Shown here one piece after another: positions 1 to 5,427 of a DNA stretch of 5,427 bases (position 1 is the stretch's first letter; each line of letters begins with the position of its first letter). The stretch covers positions 1 through 5,427 of the forward strand of contig JABXKX010000380.1 of NCBI GenBank assembly GCA_013619035.1, given 5' to 3'. The notes beneath the pieces were generated by a model. That model was not told where the DNA came from. It ran no database searches and saw nothing but the letters and a program-made list of their open reading frames with translations. Made by a program: the position numbers and the translations under genes. The stretch is from Peptostreptococcaceae bacterium (GTDB taxonomy: Bacteria > Bacillota_A > Clostridia > Peptostreptococcales > Acidaminobacteraceae).

Positions 1-11
1 AATAAAATAGG

Positions 12-118
12 TTTTCCACAGAAAAATCGATTCATACACAAACTTATCCACAAGGTATTTGTTGGATTATTAACTTGTTCTAAAAGTTATCCACATTATC
101 CACAGTTTTATCCCCACA
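12..118 (+). other. DnaA-box cluster (candidate oriC segment or DnaA-titration site)
   Basis: Seen directly: three perfect 9-mers TTATCCACA at 44-52, 87-95 and 96-104, the last two abutting with no spacer. Near matches are TTTTCCACA at 12-20 (one mismatch), TTATCCCCA at 108-116 (one mismatch) and TCATACACA at 32-40 (two mismatches). All six point the same way within about 105 bp. AT-rich sequence follows at 119-170 and could unwind. TTATCCACA is the established high-affinity DnaA site in Firmicutes and Escherichia coli, and a cluster this dense is not expected by chance. Such clusters occur at oriC (before or after dnaA) and at origin-distal regulatory sites. Read on the minus strand, the repeated TGTGGATAA resembles a dnaA upstream region, with a possible -10 TATACT at 129-124 but no good -35. 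No dnaA, dnaN or rpmH lies in the window, so oriC identity is inferred, not shown. The stretch 1-170 has no credible gene. Confidence 0.85.
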
Positions 119-170
119 AATATAGTATAATATTTAAAGCAAAATCTGCGTATTTTTGGTTTACATAATA

Positions 171-1187
171 TTATTCGCCTAGTTTCAAATTAGATATTGC
201 ATTCAAAGTCTGGTCTGCAAAATGTGAATTTTTATACTCAAAATATCCAGCACTACCGATCATAGCTGCATTATCTGTACATAAAATTATCGGCGGATAT
301 TTAAGTTCTATGTTCTTATTTTTGAGTTGTTCTTCGAATTCTAAACGAAGACCTGAATTGGCTGCAACACCACCTGCTAATACAATGGTATTAACACCAA
401 CTTGTTCTGTTGCTCGAATCACCTTCTGAGCAATAACTTCCACAACTGCTTTTTGGAACGAAGCAGCAACATCTTTTGGAATGATTTCTAAATTCTTCTG
501 CTTTTGTTGATTCAAATAATTTAGTACAGAGGATTTAATCCCACTGAAACTAAAATCCAAACTATCTTTTTCGAGATAGACTCTTGGAAAATTAATGGCT
601 TCCGGATTACCTTCTTTAGCTAACTTATCGATTAAAGGACCTCCAGGATAACCTAATCCCATTGATCTTGCCACTTTATCAAATGCTTCTCCTGCTGCAT
701 CATCTCTTGTTTTACCTAGAATTTCATATGATCCATAATCTTTTACATAAACAATATGGGTATGTCCGCCAGAGACAACTAAACTGATGAATGGTGGTTC
801 TAATTCTTTATGAGCTATGAAATTAGCACAGATATGGCCTTCAATGTGATTCACAGGAATCAATGGTTTATTAAGTGTGAAACACAATCCTTTGGCATAA
901 GAAACACCAACCAATAATGCCCCGACTAGTCCTGGTCCATAAGTTACTGCTATTCCATCTATATCATCAAATGTCATATTCGCTTCATCTAACGCTTCAT
1001 CGACAACTTGACTGATCTTTTCAACATGATTTCTTGAAGCGACTTCAGGTACAACGCCTCCAAATTTTTTATGAATATCAATCTGCGAATAAATCATATT
1101 ACTGCGTACATCACGTCCGTTTATGACAACTGCAGCAGACGTTTCATCACAGCTTGTTTCTATACTTAATATCGTTACATCTTTCAT
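171..1187 (-). CDS. tsaD: TsaD, tRNA N6-threonylcarbamoyladenosine (t6A) transferase subunit
   Basis: Cytosolic ASKHA-fold protein (older names Gcp, YgjD) that, with TsaB and TsaE, transfers the threonylcarbamoyl group from the TsaC product threonylcarbamoyl-AMP onto A37 of ANN-decoding tRNAs. Seen in the 338-residue protein: the phosphate-binding ETSCDETS at 10-17, metal-binding HIEGH at 114-118 (H114 and H118), SGGHT at 139-143, [13 protein letters not shown] at 162-174, [11 protein letters not shown] at 271-281, and CTDNAAM with the third metal ligand D305. The length is normal for the family and nothing essential is missing. Two adjacent ATGs exist. The second (1187) is preferred because AAAGAAGGTG lies at proper spacing from it, whereas the first (1190) is too close. 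The gene has its own promoter and is not linked here to tsaB, tsaE or rimI. It ends in TAA with no convincing terminator before the DnaA-box cluster. Confidence 0.97.
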   Translation of the reverse strand: MKDVTILSIETSCDETSAAVVINGRDVRSNMIYSQIDIHKKFGGVVPEVASRNHVEKISQVVDEALDEANMTFDDIDGIAVTYGPGLVGALLVGVSYAKGLCFTLNKPLIPVNHIEGHICANFIAHKELEPPFISLVVSGGHTHIVYVKDYGSYEILGKTRDDAAGEAFDKVARSMGLGYPGGPLIDKLAKEGNPEAINFPRVYLEKDSLDFSFSGIKSSVLNYLNQQKQKNLEIIPKDVAASFQKAVVEVIAQKVIRATEQVGVNTIVLAGGVAANSGLRLEFEEQLKNKNIELKYPPIILCTDNAAMIGSAGYFEYKNSHFADQTLNAISNLKLGE

Positions 1188-1191
1188 CATA

Positions 1192-1201
1192 CACCTTCTT
1201 T
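1192..1201 (-). promoter_or_regulatory. Ribosome binding site of tsaD
   Basis: The minus strand reads AAAGAAGGTG, one mismatch from the full anti-Shine-Dalgarno complement AAAGGAGGTG. From its GAAGG core there are 6 nt to the ATG at 1187 but only 3 nt to the ATG at 1190, which favours the downstream start (MKDVT rather than MMKDVT). Confidence 0.75.
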
Positions 1202-1213
1202 CTAACAGAATTC

Positions 1214-1222
1214 ATTATATCA
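1214..1222 (-). promoter_or_regulatory. Extended -10 promoter of tsaD
   Basis: The minus strand reads TGATATAAT, a perfect extended -10 (TGnTATAAT). No good -35 is seen 17 bp upstream, where the T-run of the preceding terminator lies, but extended -10 promoters can work without one. Transcription would start near 1207, giving a leader of about 20 nt that holds the Shine-Dalgarno site. The position just after the upstream gene's terminator supports tsaD as a separate transcription unit. Confidence 0.65.
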
Positions 1223-1231
1223 CTTATTGCT

Positions 1232-1265
1232 CAAAAAAGGAATAAACCTAGCAATTAAGCTAGGT
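1232..1265 (-). terminator. Rho-independent terminator of the AraC-kinase fusion gene, overlapping its stop codon
   Basis: On the minus strand, ACCTAGC (1265-1259) and GCTAGGT (1252-1246) form a perfect 7-bp stem around the 6-nt loop TTAATT. It is followed by TTATTCC and a run of six T (1238-1233). The last codons (Asp-Leu-Ala) form the upstream arm, and the TAA stop at 1257-1255 sits in the loop. The other strand lacks a T-run, so it should act only leftward. Confidence 0.8.
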
Positions 1266-2529
1266 CTAGAGATGAGTTATGTTGATACAACCATGTTAAA
1301 ACATCATAATTCTTAATCGCTAAATCCAAATGACCATCTTGAGTTTTGAAGTAAGCTATAAAGATCATTTGGATGGAGTAAATAACATAAGGAATGCTCT
1401 TAAACTCATCCTCTGTCAATTTTACAATGTCACTGTATCCCTTAATTAAGTCTTTAAGAATATCAAACCAAGACTCCTTTTCTTCCATCTCAGCTAGAAT
1501 AGATGTTGCTAAGTAACAGATATCAAATAATCTAACATCTTTTTGTGTTAAATAAAAATCACCATATCCCATCAATTCATCATCTTTAAAATAGATATTA
1601 TGCAGGTGCATGTTTCTGTGAATAATTGAAGTTGGAATTTTCTTTGATAATTCATCAAATGTATTGTACTCATCATAGAACGTTGTACTCAAATCATCTT
1701 TATCAAGAGATAAAACAACCTCTTTTGCCCATGTATTAACGGTATCATATGCATTAGAGACATTTGATGTTGAATCATCTAAATCAGCCATCAGAAGATG
1801 TAACTTCCCTACAGACTCTCCTAACCGTCTTCTAACCTCTTTATCTGCTACAATAGAGTCTACATCATATGTTTTATAGTCAAATCTCTCTTTTACAACC
1901 ATATAGTGATCATCTACTTCAAAATAATAATCACCCATTTTATTTTTTATAAACTGAGGCGTTAAGATACCTTGTTTTGTCATTTCAGTCGCGATACGTA
2001 TGCTCTCTAAAATCTTATTGTAATTTTGAGTCACCATCACAGTGTAAGCATCTACTTCCCACATATCTTTTCTCTTTTGACGATTTTCACTATAAATCGG
2101 TTGAAGTGTCTGATCAACCTCCCAATTTTTAAGTGCTTTCTTAATTTTTACTTCTGTAATCATAGGATATTTTTCCTTTCCTAATAAAAAAACTACCGGT
2201 GCATCAATCTTTAACGTTTTCAAACAGACTTTTGGAGATAAACCATAAGTTTTTTGACAAGCTTTATAAAAACCTGAATACGAATCAAAGCCATACTCAA
2301 ATATTGCATCGATTAATAGTTTACCTTTTGTCGCTTCATACAATACATGTTTAACACGTCTGTTAACGCTATATTGTTTGATAGACAGCCCCACTTGTTC
2401 TGAAAACATTCTTGAAAAATGATGTACAGAATACATAACATGGTTTGCTACATCTTCTGGTGTGACCATTTCCTGCACATGTTCTTCTATATACAATAAA
2501 CTGCTGTTAATTAAATTAATATAATTCAT
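1255..2529 (-). CDS. AraC-type HTH regulator fused to a degenerate APH/kinase-like domain (probable pseudokinase)
   Basis: Predicted cytosolic transcription regulator of 424 residues. Residues about 1-105 form an AraC/XylS DNA-binding domain with two helix-turn-helix units: TPEDVANHVMYSVHHFSRMF at 23-42, and a second at 71-102 carrying the family signature YGFDSYSGFYKACQKTYGLSP (start Y79). Residues about 135-415 resemble the aminoglycoside phosphotransferase/choline-kinase fold, best seen in the Brenner-like loop HRNMHLHN at 304-311 and in GDF at 323-325, followed by RLFDICYLA. The catalytic Asp of HGDxHxxN is N306 (codon AAC, 1614-1612). No Gly-rich loop is visible near 144-155, and the usual beta-3 basic residue is not evident in YTVMVTQ (162-168). 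N311 and D324 are kept. A non-catalytic ligand-sensing role is inferred. The HTH-first order recalls Rob-like proteins with a C-terminal effector domain. AAAGGAAG lies 5 nt before the ATG. The gene is monocistronic. Its target is unknown; the adjacent exporter operon is a candidate. Confidence 0.85.
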   Translation of the reverse strand: MNYINLINSSLLYIEEHVQEMVTPEDVANHVMYSVHHFSRMFSEQVGLSIKQYSVNRRVKHVLYEATKGKLLIDAIFEYGFDSYSGFYKACQKTYGLSPKVCLKTLKIDAPVVFLLGKEKYPMITEVKIKKALKNWEVDQTLQPIYSENRQKRKDMWEVDAYTVMVTQNYNKILESIRIATEMTKQGILTPQFIKNKMGDYYFEVDDHYMVVKERFDYKTYDVDSIVADKEVRRRLGESVGKLHLLMADLDDSTSNVSNAYDTVNTWAKEVVLSLDKDDLSTTFYDEYNTFDELSKKIPTSIIHRNMHLHNIYFKDDELMGYGDFYLTQKDVRLFDICYLATSILAEMEEKESWFDILKDLIKGYSDIVKLTEDEFKSIPYVIYSIQMIFIAYFKTQDGHLDLAIKNYDVLTWLYQHNSSLDLA

Positions 2530-2534
2530 GAATT

Positions 2535-2542
2535 CTTCCTTT
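2535..2542 (-). promoter_or_regulatory. Ribosome binding site of the AraC-kinase fusion gene
   Basis: The minus strand reads AAAGGAAG, 5 nt before the ATG at 2529. This supports the chosen start and the HTH at the very N-terminus. Confidence 0.7.
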
Positions 2543-2555
2543 CAGTACTAACTAC

Positions 2556-2564
2556 AGTTTATCA
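2556..2564 (-). promoter_or_regulatory. Possible extended -10 promoter of the AraC-kinase fusion gene
   Basis: The minus strand reads TGATAAACT: a TG extension and a -10 hexamer matching TATAAT at four of six positions. No clear -35 is present. The implied start near 2549 gives a leader of about 20 nt, the same geometry as the tsaD promoter. Small inverted elements overlap it (ATCATGAT at 2561-2568, AACT-AC-AGTT at 2550-2559) and could be operator material, but they are too short to be convincing. Confidence 0.35.
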
Positions 2565-2597
2565 TGATTACTTTTCAAAAACATTTCCAAAAATGCT

Positions 2598-2624
2598 AAA
2601 AAGACTGTGATTGCTCACAGTCTT
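2598..2624 (-). terminator. Rho-independent terminator of the ABC exporter operon
   Basis: A perfect 10-bp stem, AAGACTGTGA paired with TCACAGTCTT, encloses a GCAA (GNRA-type) tetraloop on the minus strand. A run of five T and then TAGCATTTTT follow. It lies about 30 nt after the permease stop and separates the operon from the AraC-kinase gene. Confidence 0.92.
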
Positions 2625-2627
2625 CGA

Positions 2628-2677
2628 ATTATTCATATCTTAGTGCATCGATATTATTCATATCTTAGTGCGTCAAT
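2628..2677 (-). repeat. 25-bp tandem duplication of the permease gene's 3' end
   Basis: Copies at 2628-2652 and 2653-2677 are exactly adjacent and match at 23 of 25 positions, including an uninterrupted 19-bp identity. The copy at 2653-2677 contains the real last codons and stop of the permease (IDALRYE, TAA). The downstream copy spells the same seven residues and stop, and its two differences are synonymous (ATT/ATC Ile, GAC/GAT Asp). The second copy lies after the stop and is untranslated. It may be a slippage duplication, or the remnant of a lost paralogous permease gene with the same conserved tail. Confidence 0.9.
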
Positions 2678-3874
2678 CGGATTTAATTTGGCTGCTTTAT
2701 TAGCTGGCAATAATCCAAATACGACACCAACAGTAGCCGAGAAAATCCAAGCAATTGCAATGGTTGGCAAGTCAGCTGACGCTTGTAGATTCGCAAACTT
2801 CGAAATAATATTGGCGATACCAATACCAAATAAGGTACCAATCATACCACCAATCAAAGAGATAATGACTGCCTCTATCAAAAACTGAGACATAATCTCT
2901 TTATGAGTTGCTCCAAGTGCTTTTCTTATACCAATTTCTCTTGTTCTTTCTGTAACAGATACCAACATTATATTCATAACGCCAATACCCCCAACAAGAA
3001 GAGAAATTCCGGCTATAGCACTAATAACTGCAGTTAATATACCCATAACCTTATTGATGGACTCAAGCTCATTCTCGGGTAAATAACTGTTGTATTTCTC
3101 TTGTCCGATATTGTTATGTCTTCTTTCAATAAAGGTAATTAACTTATCAAGAAGTTCTTTAGAATCTACATCTTCAGCGATACTTCCTTGAATGGTATAA
3201 ACATAATCACCATAATTAGCTAATAATTCTGCGTAAGTATAAGGAATGTAAACATCAAAAGAGACTTCTCCAAAACCGCCTAACATCGACGATTTTTTCT
3301 CAAAAATGCCAACAATATTGAAATCAACCGTTTGACCATTCGTTTCGATAGATACCAGTTCTCCAATAACATTCTTCCGACCAAAAACTTCTAATGCCAT
3401 CTTATCACTGATAACAACACTGGTTCTTTTTGTATCCACTTCATTTTTTAATAAAAACCGTCCCTCTATCATATCAATTGACTCGATAATTGGATAATCA
3501 TCATCTACTCCATGAATAGAAACATTGGAACGTTTATTTTTATTGTTGTTGGCTATAACAGTTCCCGATTCATCCACTGTGATACTCAGTGCTGCAAGGT
3601 CTTCTTTAAAGGTTTCATCTAACGCATCAACATCATCATGGTTAAATATATCTCTTGATAAGACATCCTCACCCCAGTTCATATAGAGAATCACTCTATT
3701 AACACCAAAGCTCTCAAATTCTTTACCAATTGCATTTTCTGTACCATTACCTAAAGCAACAACAGCAATAACAGATGATATACCGATAATAATCCCCAAC
3801 ATGGTTAATAACGATCTTAATTTATTTACCCAAATGGCATTGAGGGCAGTTCTAATACTTTCAAAAAAATTCAT
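2654..3874 (-). CDS. MacB/YknZ-type ABC transporter permease
   Basis: Integral membrane permease (406 residues) of the type VII (MacB/FtsX-like) ABC family, which couples cytoplasmic ATP hydrolysis to movement of an extracytoplasmic domain. Seen: TM1 at about 21-41 after a short cytoplasmic N-terminus, a large extracytoplasmic MacB-type periplasmic core domain at about 45-270, then three more hydrophobic segments at about 277-304, 331-355 and 370-390, forming the FtsX domain. The coupling stretch ERTREIGIRKALGATHKEI (from 309) and the tail LNPIDALRYE (397-406) are family hallmarks. The ATPase domain is a separate protein, as in Bacillus YknYZ. The start is firm: AGGAGG sits just upstream and overlaps the ATPase stop, implying translational coupling. 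The likely substrate is a peptide or an amphiphilic drug or toxin, inferred from the family only. The 3' end is duplicated downstream and followed by a strong terminator. Confidence 0.95.
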   Translation of the reverse strand: MNFFESIRTALNAIWVNKLRSLLTMLGIIIGISSVIAVVALGNGTENAIGKEFESFGVNRVILYMNWGEDVLSRDIFNHDDVDALDETFKEDLAALSITVDESGTVIANNNKNKRSNVSIHGVDDDYPIIESIDMIEGRFLLKNEVDTKRTSVVISDKMALEVFGRKNVIGELVSIETNGQTVDFNIVGIFEKKSSMLGGFGEVSFDVYIPYTYAELLANYGDYVYTIQGSIAEDVDSKELLDKLITFIERRHNNIGQEKYNSYLPENELESINKVMGILTAVISAIAGISLLVGGIGVMNIMLVSVTERTREIGIRKALGATHKEIMSQFLIEAVIISLIGGMIGTLFGIGIANIISKFANLQASADLPTIAIAWIFSATVGVVFGLLPANKAAKLNPIDALRYE

Positions 3875-3877
3875 ATG

Positions 3878-3885
3878 CCCTCCTA
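3878..3885 (-). promoter_or_regulatory. Permease ribosome binding site overlapping the ATPase stop codon
   Basis: The minus strand reads TAGGAGGG, then CAT and the permease ATG at 3874. TAG at 3885-3883 is the stop codon of the ATPase gene, so the ribosome ending there sits on the next gene's Shine-Dalgarno site. This suggests coupled, balanced synthesis of the two subunits. Confidence 0.85.
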
Positions 3886-4563
3886 TTCATTTATCCTAAC
3901 ATCGCTAACTATCTTACCGTCCATAAATTTAATGATCCGTTTGGTTTGAGCGGCTATATCATTTTCATGAGTTACGATGATAACAGTTGTTCCTTCCTTA
4001 TTTAACTTTTTAAATATATCCATAATCTCTTGAGTTGAGACAGAATCTAAATTCCCTGTCGGTTCATCGGCTAAAATGATTGCAGGATTTGTCACTAAAG
4101 CTCTAGCGATAGCAACTCTTTGTTTTTGTCCACCCGATAATTCATTTGATTTATGATGTGTTCTATCTCCAAGACCTACTTTTTCAAGGGCCTCACGCGC
4201 CATATTTTTTCTTGTTTCACCTTTTATTTTGCCATATATTAATGGGATTTCTACATTATGTATTGAGGGTACTCTAGATAATAAATTAAACGACTGAAAT
4301 ACAAAACCTATCTTTTGATTTCTTATACGTGCTAATTTCATGTCATCTAATTCTTCAACGTTAATACTATCTAAGGCATAAGACCCTTCAGATGCTTGGT
4401 CTAGGCATCCTAGAATATTCATCAACGTTGACTTTCCGGACCCAGAAGGACCTATGATAGAAACAAATTCACCTTTTTTTATATGAAGATCAATACTTTG
4501 AAGTGCCTTAACTTGTATGGCGCCTGTATCGTATATTTTCCATAAATTTTCGATTTTTATCAT
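3883..4563 (-). CDS. MacB/LolD/YknY-type ABC transporter ATP-binding protein
   Basis: Cytoplasmic ATPase subunit (226 residues, usual length) powering the adjacent permease. All nucleotide-binding motifs are intact: Walker A GPSGSGKST at 38-46, Q-loop Q90 in FVFQSFNLL, signature LSGGQKQRVAIARAL at 142-156, Walker B IILADEPTGNLDS at 162-174 with E167 as catalytic base, and H-loop H199 in VTHE. The short N-terminus and the DEPTGNLDS D-loop are typical of the MacB/LolD/FtsE/BceA group. The ATG overlaps the TAA of the upstream membrane-fusion gene by one base (TAATG), with GGAAG about 7 nt before it. By subfamily and gene order it is closest to Bacillus YknY, but orthology is not proven, so no symbol is given. 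Confidence 0.96.
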   Translation of the reverse strand: MIKIENLWKIYDTGAIQVKALQSIDLHIKKGEFVSIIGPSGSGKSTLMNILGCLDQASEGSYALDSINVEELDDMKLARIRNQKIGFVFQSFNLLSRVPSIHNVEIPLIYGKIKGETRKNMAREALEKVGLGDRTHHKSNELSGGQKQRVAIARALVTNPAIILADEPTGNLDSVSTQEIMDIFKKLNKEGTTVIIVTHENDIAAQTKRIIKFMDGKIVSDVRINE

Positions 4564-5427
4564 TATTTCACTTCCGTTTCAACCACAGTCTTATCTAATG
4601 TGATTTCCTCATTCGGATTTAGAATCACATGATCATCTGCTTGAATCGTCTCTGTAATTGCTTGGAATTTAAACATCCCTTCAACACCACGTTCGATAAT
4701 ATGTTCTGTTACTTTACCCTCAAAGACAGTAAACACTTTTTTATTACCATCTTTATCAATATAAACTGCTTCATATGGTAAAACCAGAACATCTTCTACA
4801 TGTGCCGTTTCAATTTCAGTTTTAACTGAATAATTAGGCTTTAAACTGGTATCTTCCGATGTAATGTTGATTTTAACTTCAATAACCATTTCTTGACTTG
4901 ATCTCAAAACTTTACTGACAGCTCTTGAACCAATTGATGCAACTTCACCGTTAAACTCAATATCATCCATACCTTCAGCTTTTATAATAACCGGTTGTCC
5001 GATTTCTAATTTATGAATATCATATTGGCTGACATTAACATCAACAACCAATTGATCCAAATCTTCTACTTTATAAATAGGTGATCCTGGACTGATATAA
5101 GAAAGTAACTTAACATTTTCAAAAGTAATGACACCATTAATCGGACTCTTTATTTTCATATCGTCTAATTGAGTTTTTTGATTAGAAAGTGAATTCTCTA
5201 GAGATTGAATTCTGAGTTCTTGAATCTTTATATCTGATACTGAATTCTCGTTGTTGTATTTACTTCTTGTTTCTTCAAATGAATTCAGAGCTTGTTTGTA
5301 TGAATTATAAGCTAAATCAACTGTTGATTGGCTATTCACGCCAGCTTCTTGCAATTTTTTTGCATCTTCATAAGCCTTTAAAGCTGAATCTTTTGATAAT
5401 AAAGCATTCTTATAAGCTGATTTATAA
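4563..5427 (-). CDS. MacA/YknX-type membrane-fusion (HlyD-family) protein, N-terminus outside the window
   Basis: Partial gene: 287 residues are visible and the frame stays open to the window edge. A TTG at 5354 could look like a start, but it has no ribosome binding site and lies inside a coiled-coil segment that continues upstream in frame (YKSAYKNALLSKDSALKAYE from 5426). The missing part should hold the membrane anchor and the first half of the lipoyl domain. Visible in order: the alpha-hairpin coiled coil at about 1-90, the second lipoyl half with MKIKSPINGVI at 90-100, a beta-barrel from about 125 (VDVNVSQYDIHKLEIGQPV), and a membrane-proximal domain from about 215 (VLVLPYEAVYIDKDGNKKVF). 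It would bridge the permease to the cell-envelope side. In a Gram-positive host there would be no TolC partner, as with Bacillus YknX. It is the first known gene of the operon; the promoter is off-window. Confidence 0.93.
   Translation of the reverse strand, partial: YKSAYKNALLSKDSALKAYEDAKKLQEAGVNSQSTVDLAYNSYKQALNSFEETRSKYNNENSVSDIKIQELRIQSLENSLSNQKTQLDDMKIKSPINGVITFENVKLLSYISPGSPIYKVEDLDQLVVDVNVSQYDIHKLEIGQPVIIKAEGMDDIEFNGEVASIGSRAVSKVLRSSQEMVIEVKINITSEDTSLKPNYSVKTEIETAHVEDVLVLPYEAVYIDKDGNKKVFTVFEGKVTEHIIERGVEGMFKFQAITETIQADDHVILNPNEEITLDKTVVETEVK

Noticed and set aside
1..35. Minus-strand ATG at 35 as the possible start of a gene such as dnaA
   Set aside because: The open frame MNRFFCGKPIL runs off the edge, but no Shine-Dalgarno site precedes it, it overlaps two DnaA-box-like sequences, and it does not resemble a DnaA N-terminus.
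44..104. CRISPR array or plasmid iteron array
   Set aside because: The repeated unit is only the 9-bp DnaA consensus with irregular spacing (43, 9 and 12 bp). There are no unique spacers of constant length, no long iterons and no replication-initiator gene in view.
126..131. Plus-strand -10 TATAAT that would drive transcription antisense to tsaD
   Set aside because: No -35 lies 16-18 bp upstream (the hexamer at 103-108 is CAGTTT), there is no TG extension, and no plus-strand gene follows. TATAAT by chance is likely in such AT-rich DNA.
1..165. Plus-strand frame open from the window edge to TAA at 163-165
   Set aside because: The translation (NKIGFPQKNRF..., with repeated HKL/YPHYPQ segments) simply reflects the DnaA-box repeats and matches no protein family I know. 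An open frame this short in AT-rich repeats is not evidence of a gene.
2607..2888. 93-codon plus-strand open frame
   Set aside because: It lies antisense to the permease 3' end and runs through the terminator hairpin and the tandem repeat. Its translation is only a shadow of the membrane-protein coding sequence, with no ribosome binding site or recognisable domain.
4563..5354. The membrane-fusion gene starting at the TTG at 5354
   Set aside because: The frame continues upstream to the window edge with the same coiled-coil composition, no ribosome binding site precedes the TTG, and the family needs an N-terminal anchor and half-lipoyl domain that would be missing.

Overview
The window is AT-rich, and every gene lies on the minus strand. 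Tryptophan is read from TGG, no in-frame TGA occurs, and all complete genes end in TAA or TAG, so the standard bacterial code applies. The protein flavour, strong Shine-Dalgarno sites and consensus TTATCCACA DnaA boxes suggest a low-GC Gram-positive bacterium (Firmicutes, or an Acholeplasma/Izemoplasma-like Tenericutes lineage with the standard code). A code-4 mycoplasma is unlikely. The species cannot be named from this window.

Read in the direction of transcription (right to left), the layout is as follows. (1) From 5427 to 2654 lies a three-gene MacAB/YknXYZ-type ABC export operon: a membrane-fusion protein whose N-terminus is cut off by the window edge, an ATPase, and a MacB-type permease. 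The genes are joined by a 1-nt overlap and by a ribosome binding site that overlaps a stop codon. The permease's last seven codons and stop are tandemly duplicated (25-bp period), and a strong intrinsic terminator follows. (2) From 2529 to 1255 is a monocistronic gene with an N-terminal AraC-type DNA-binding domain fused to an aminoglycoside-phosphotransferase-like kinase fold. The catalytic Asp of that fold is Asn and the ATP-site elements look eroded, so it is probably a pseudokinase sensor. Its terminator hairpin overlaps its own stop codon. (3) From 1187 to 171 is tsaD, which makes the universal tRNA modification t6A, with its own extended -10 promoter. (4) Positions 1-170 contain no credible gene. 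They hold a dense array of same-orientation DnaA boxes, three of them perfect, in AT-rich DNA: either part of oriC/the dnaA upstream region, or an origin-distal DnaA-box cluster.

The transporter is likely to export a peptide or drug-like amphiphile from the membrane. The neighbouring AraC-pseudokinase fusion could be a ligand-sensing regulator of it, but only adjacency supports this. The two most rewarding items are the DnaA-box cluster next to tsaD, which recalls the DnaA-box cluster described at gcp (the tsaD orthologue) in Bacillus subtilis, and the AraC-pseudokinase architecture.
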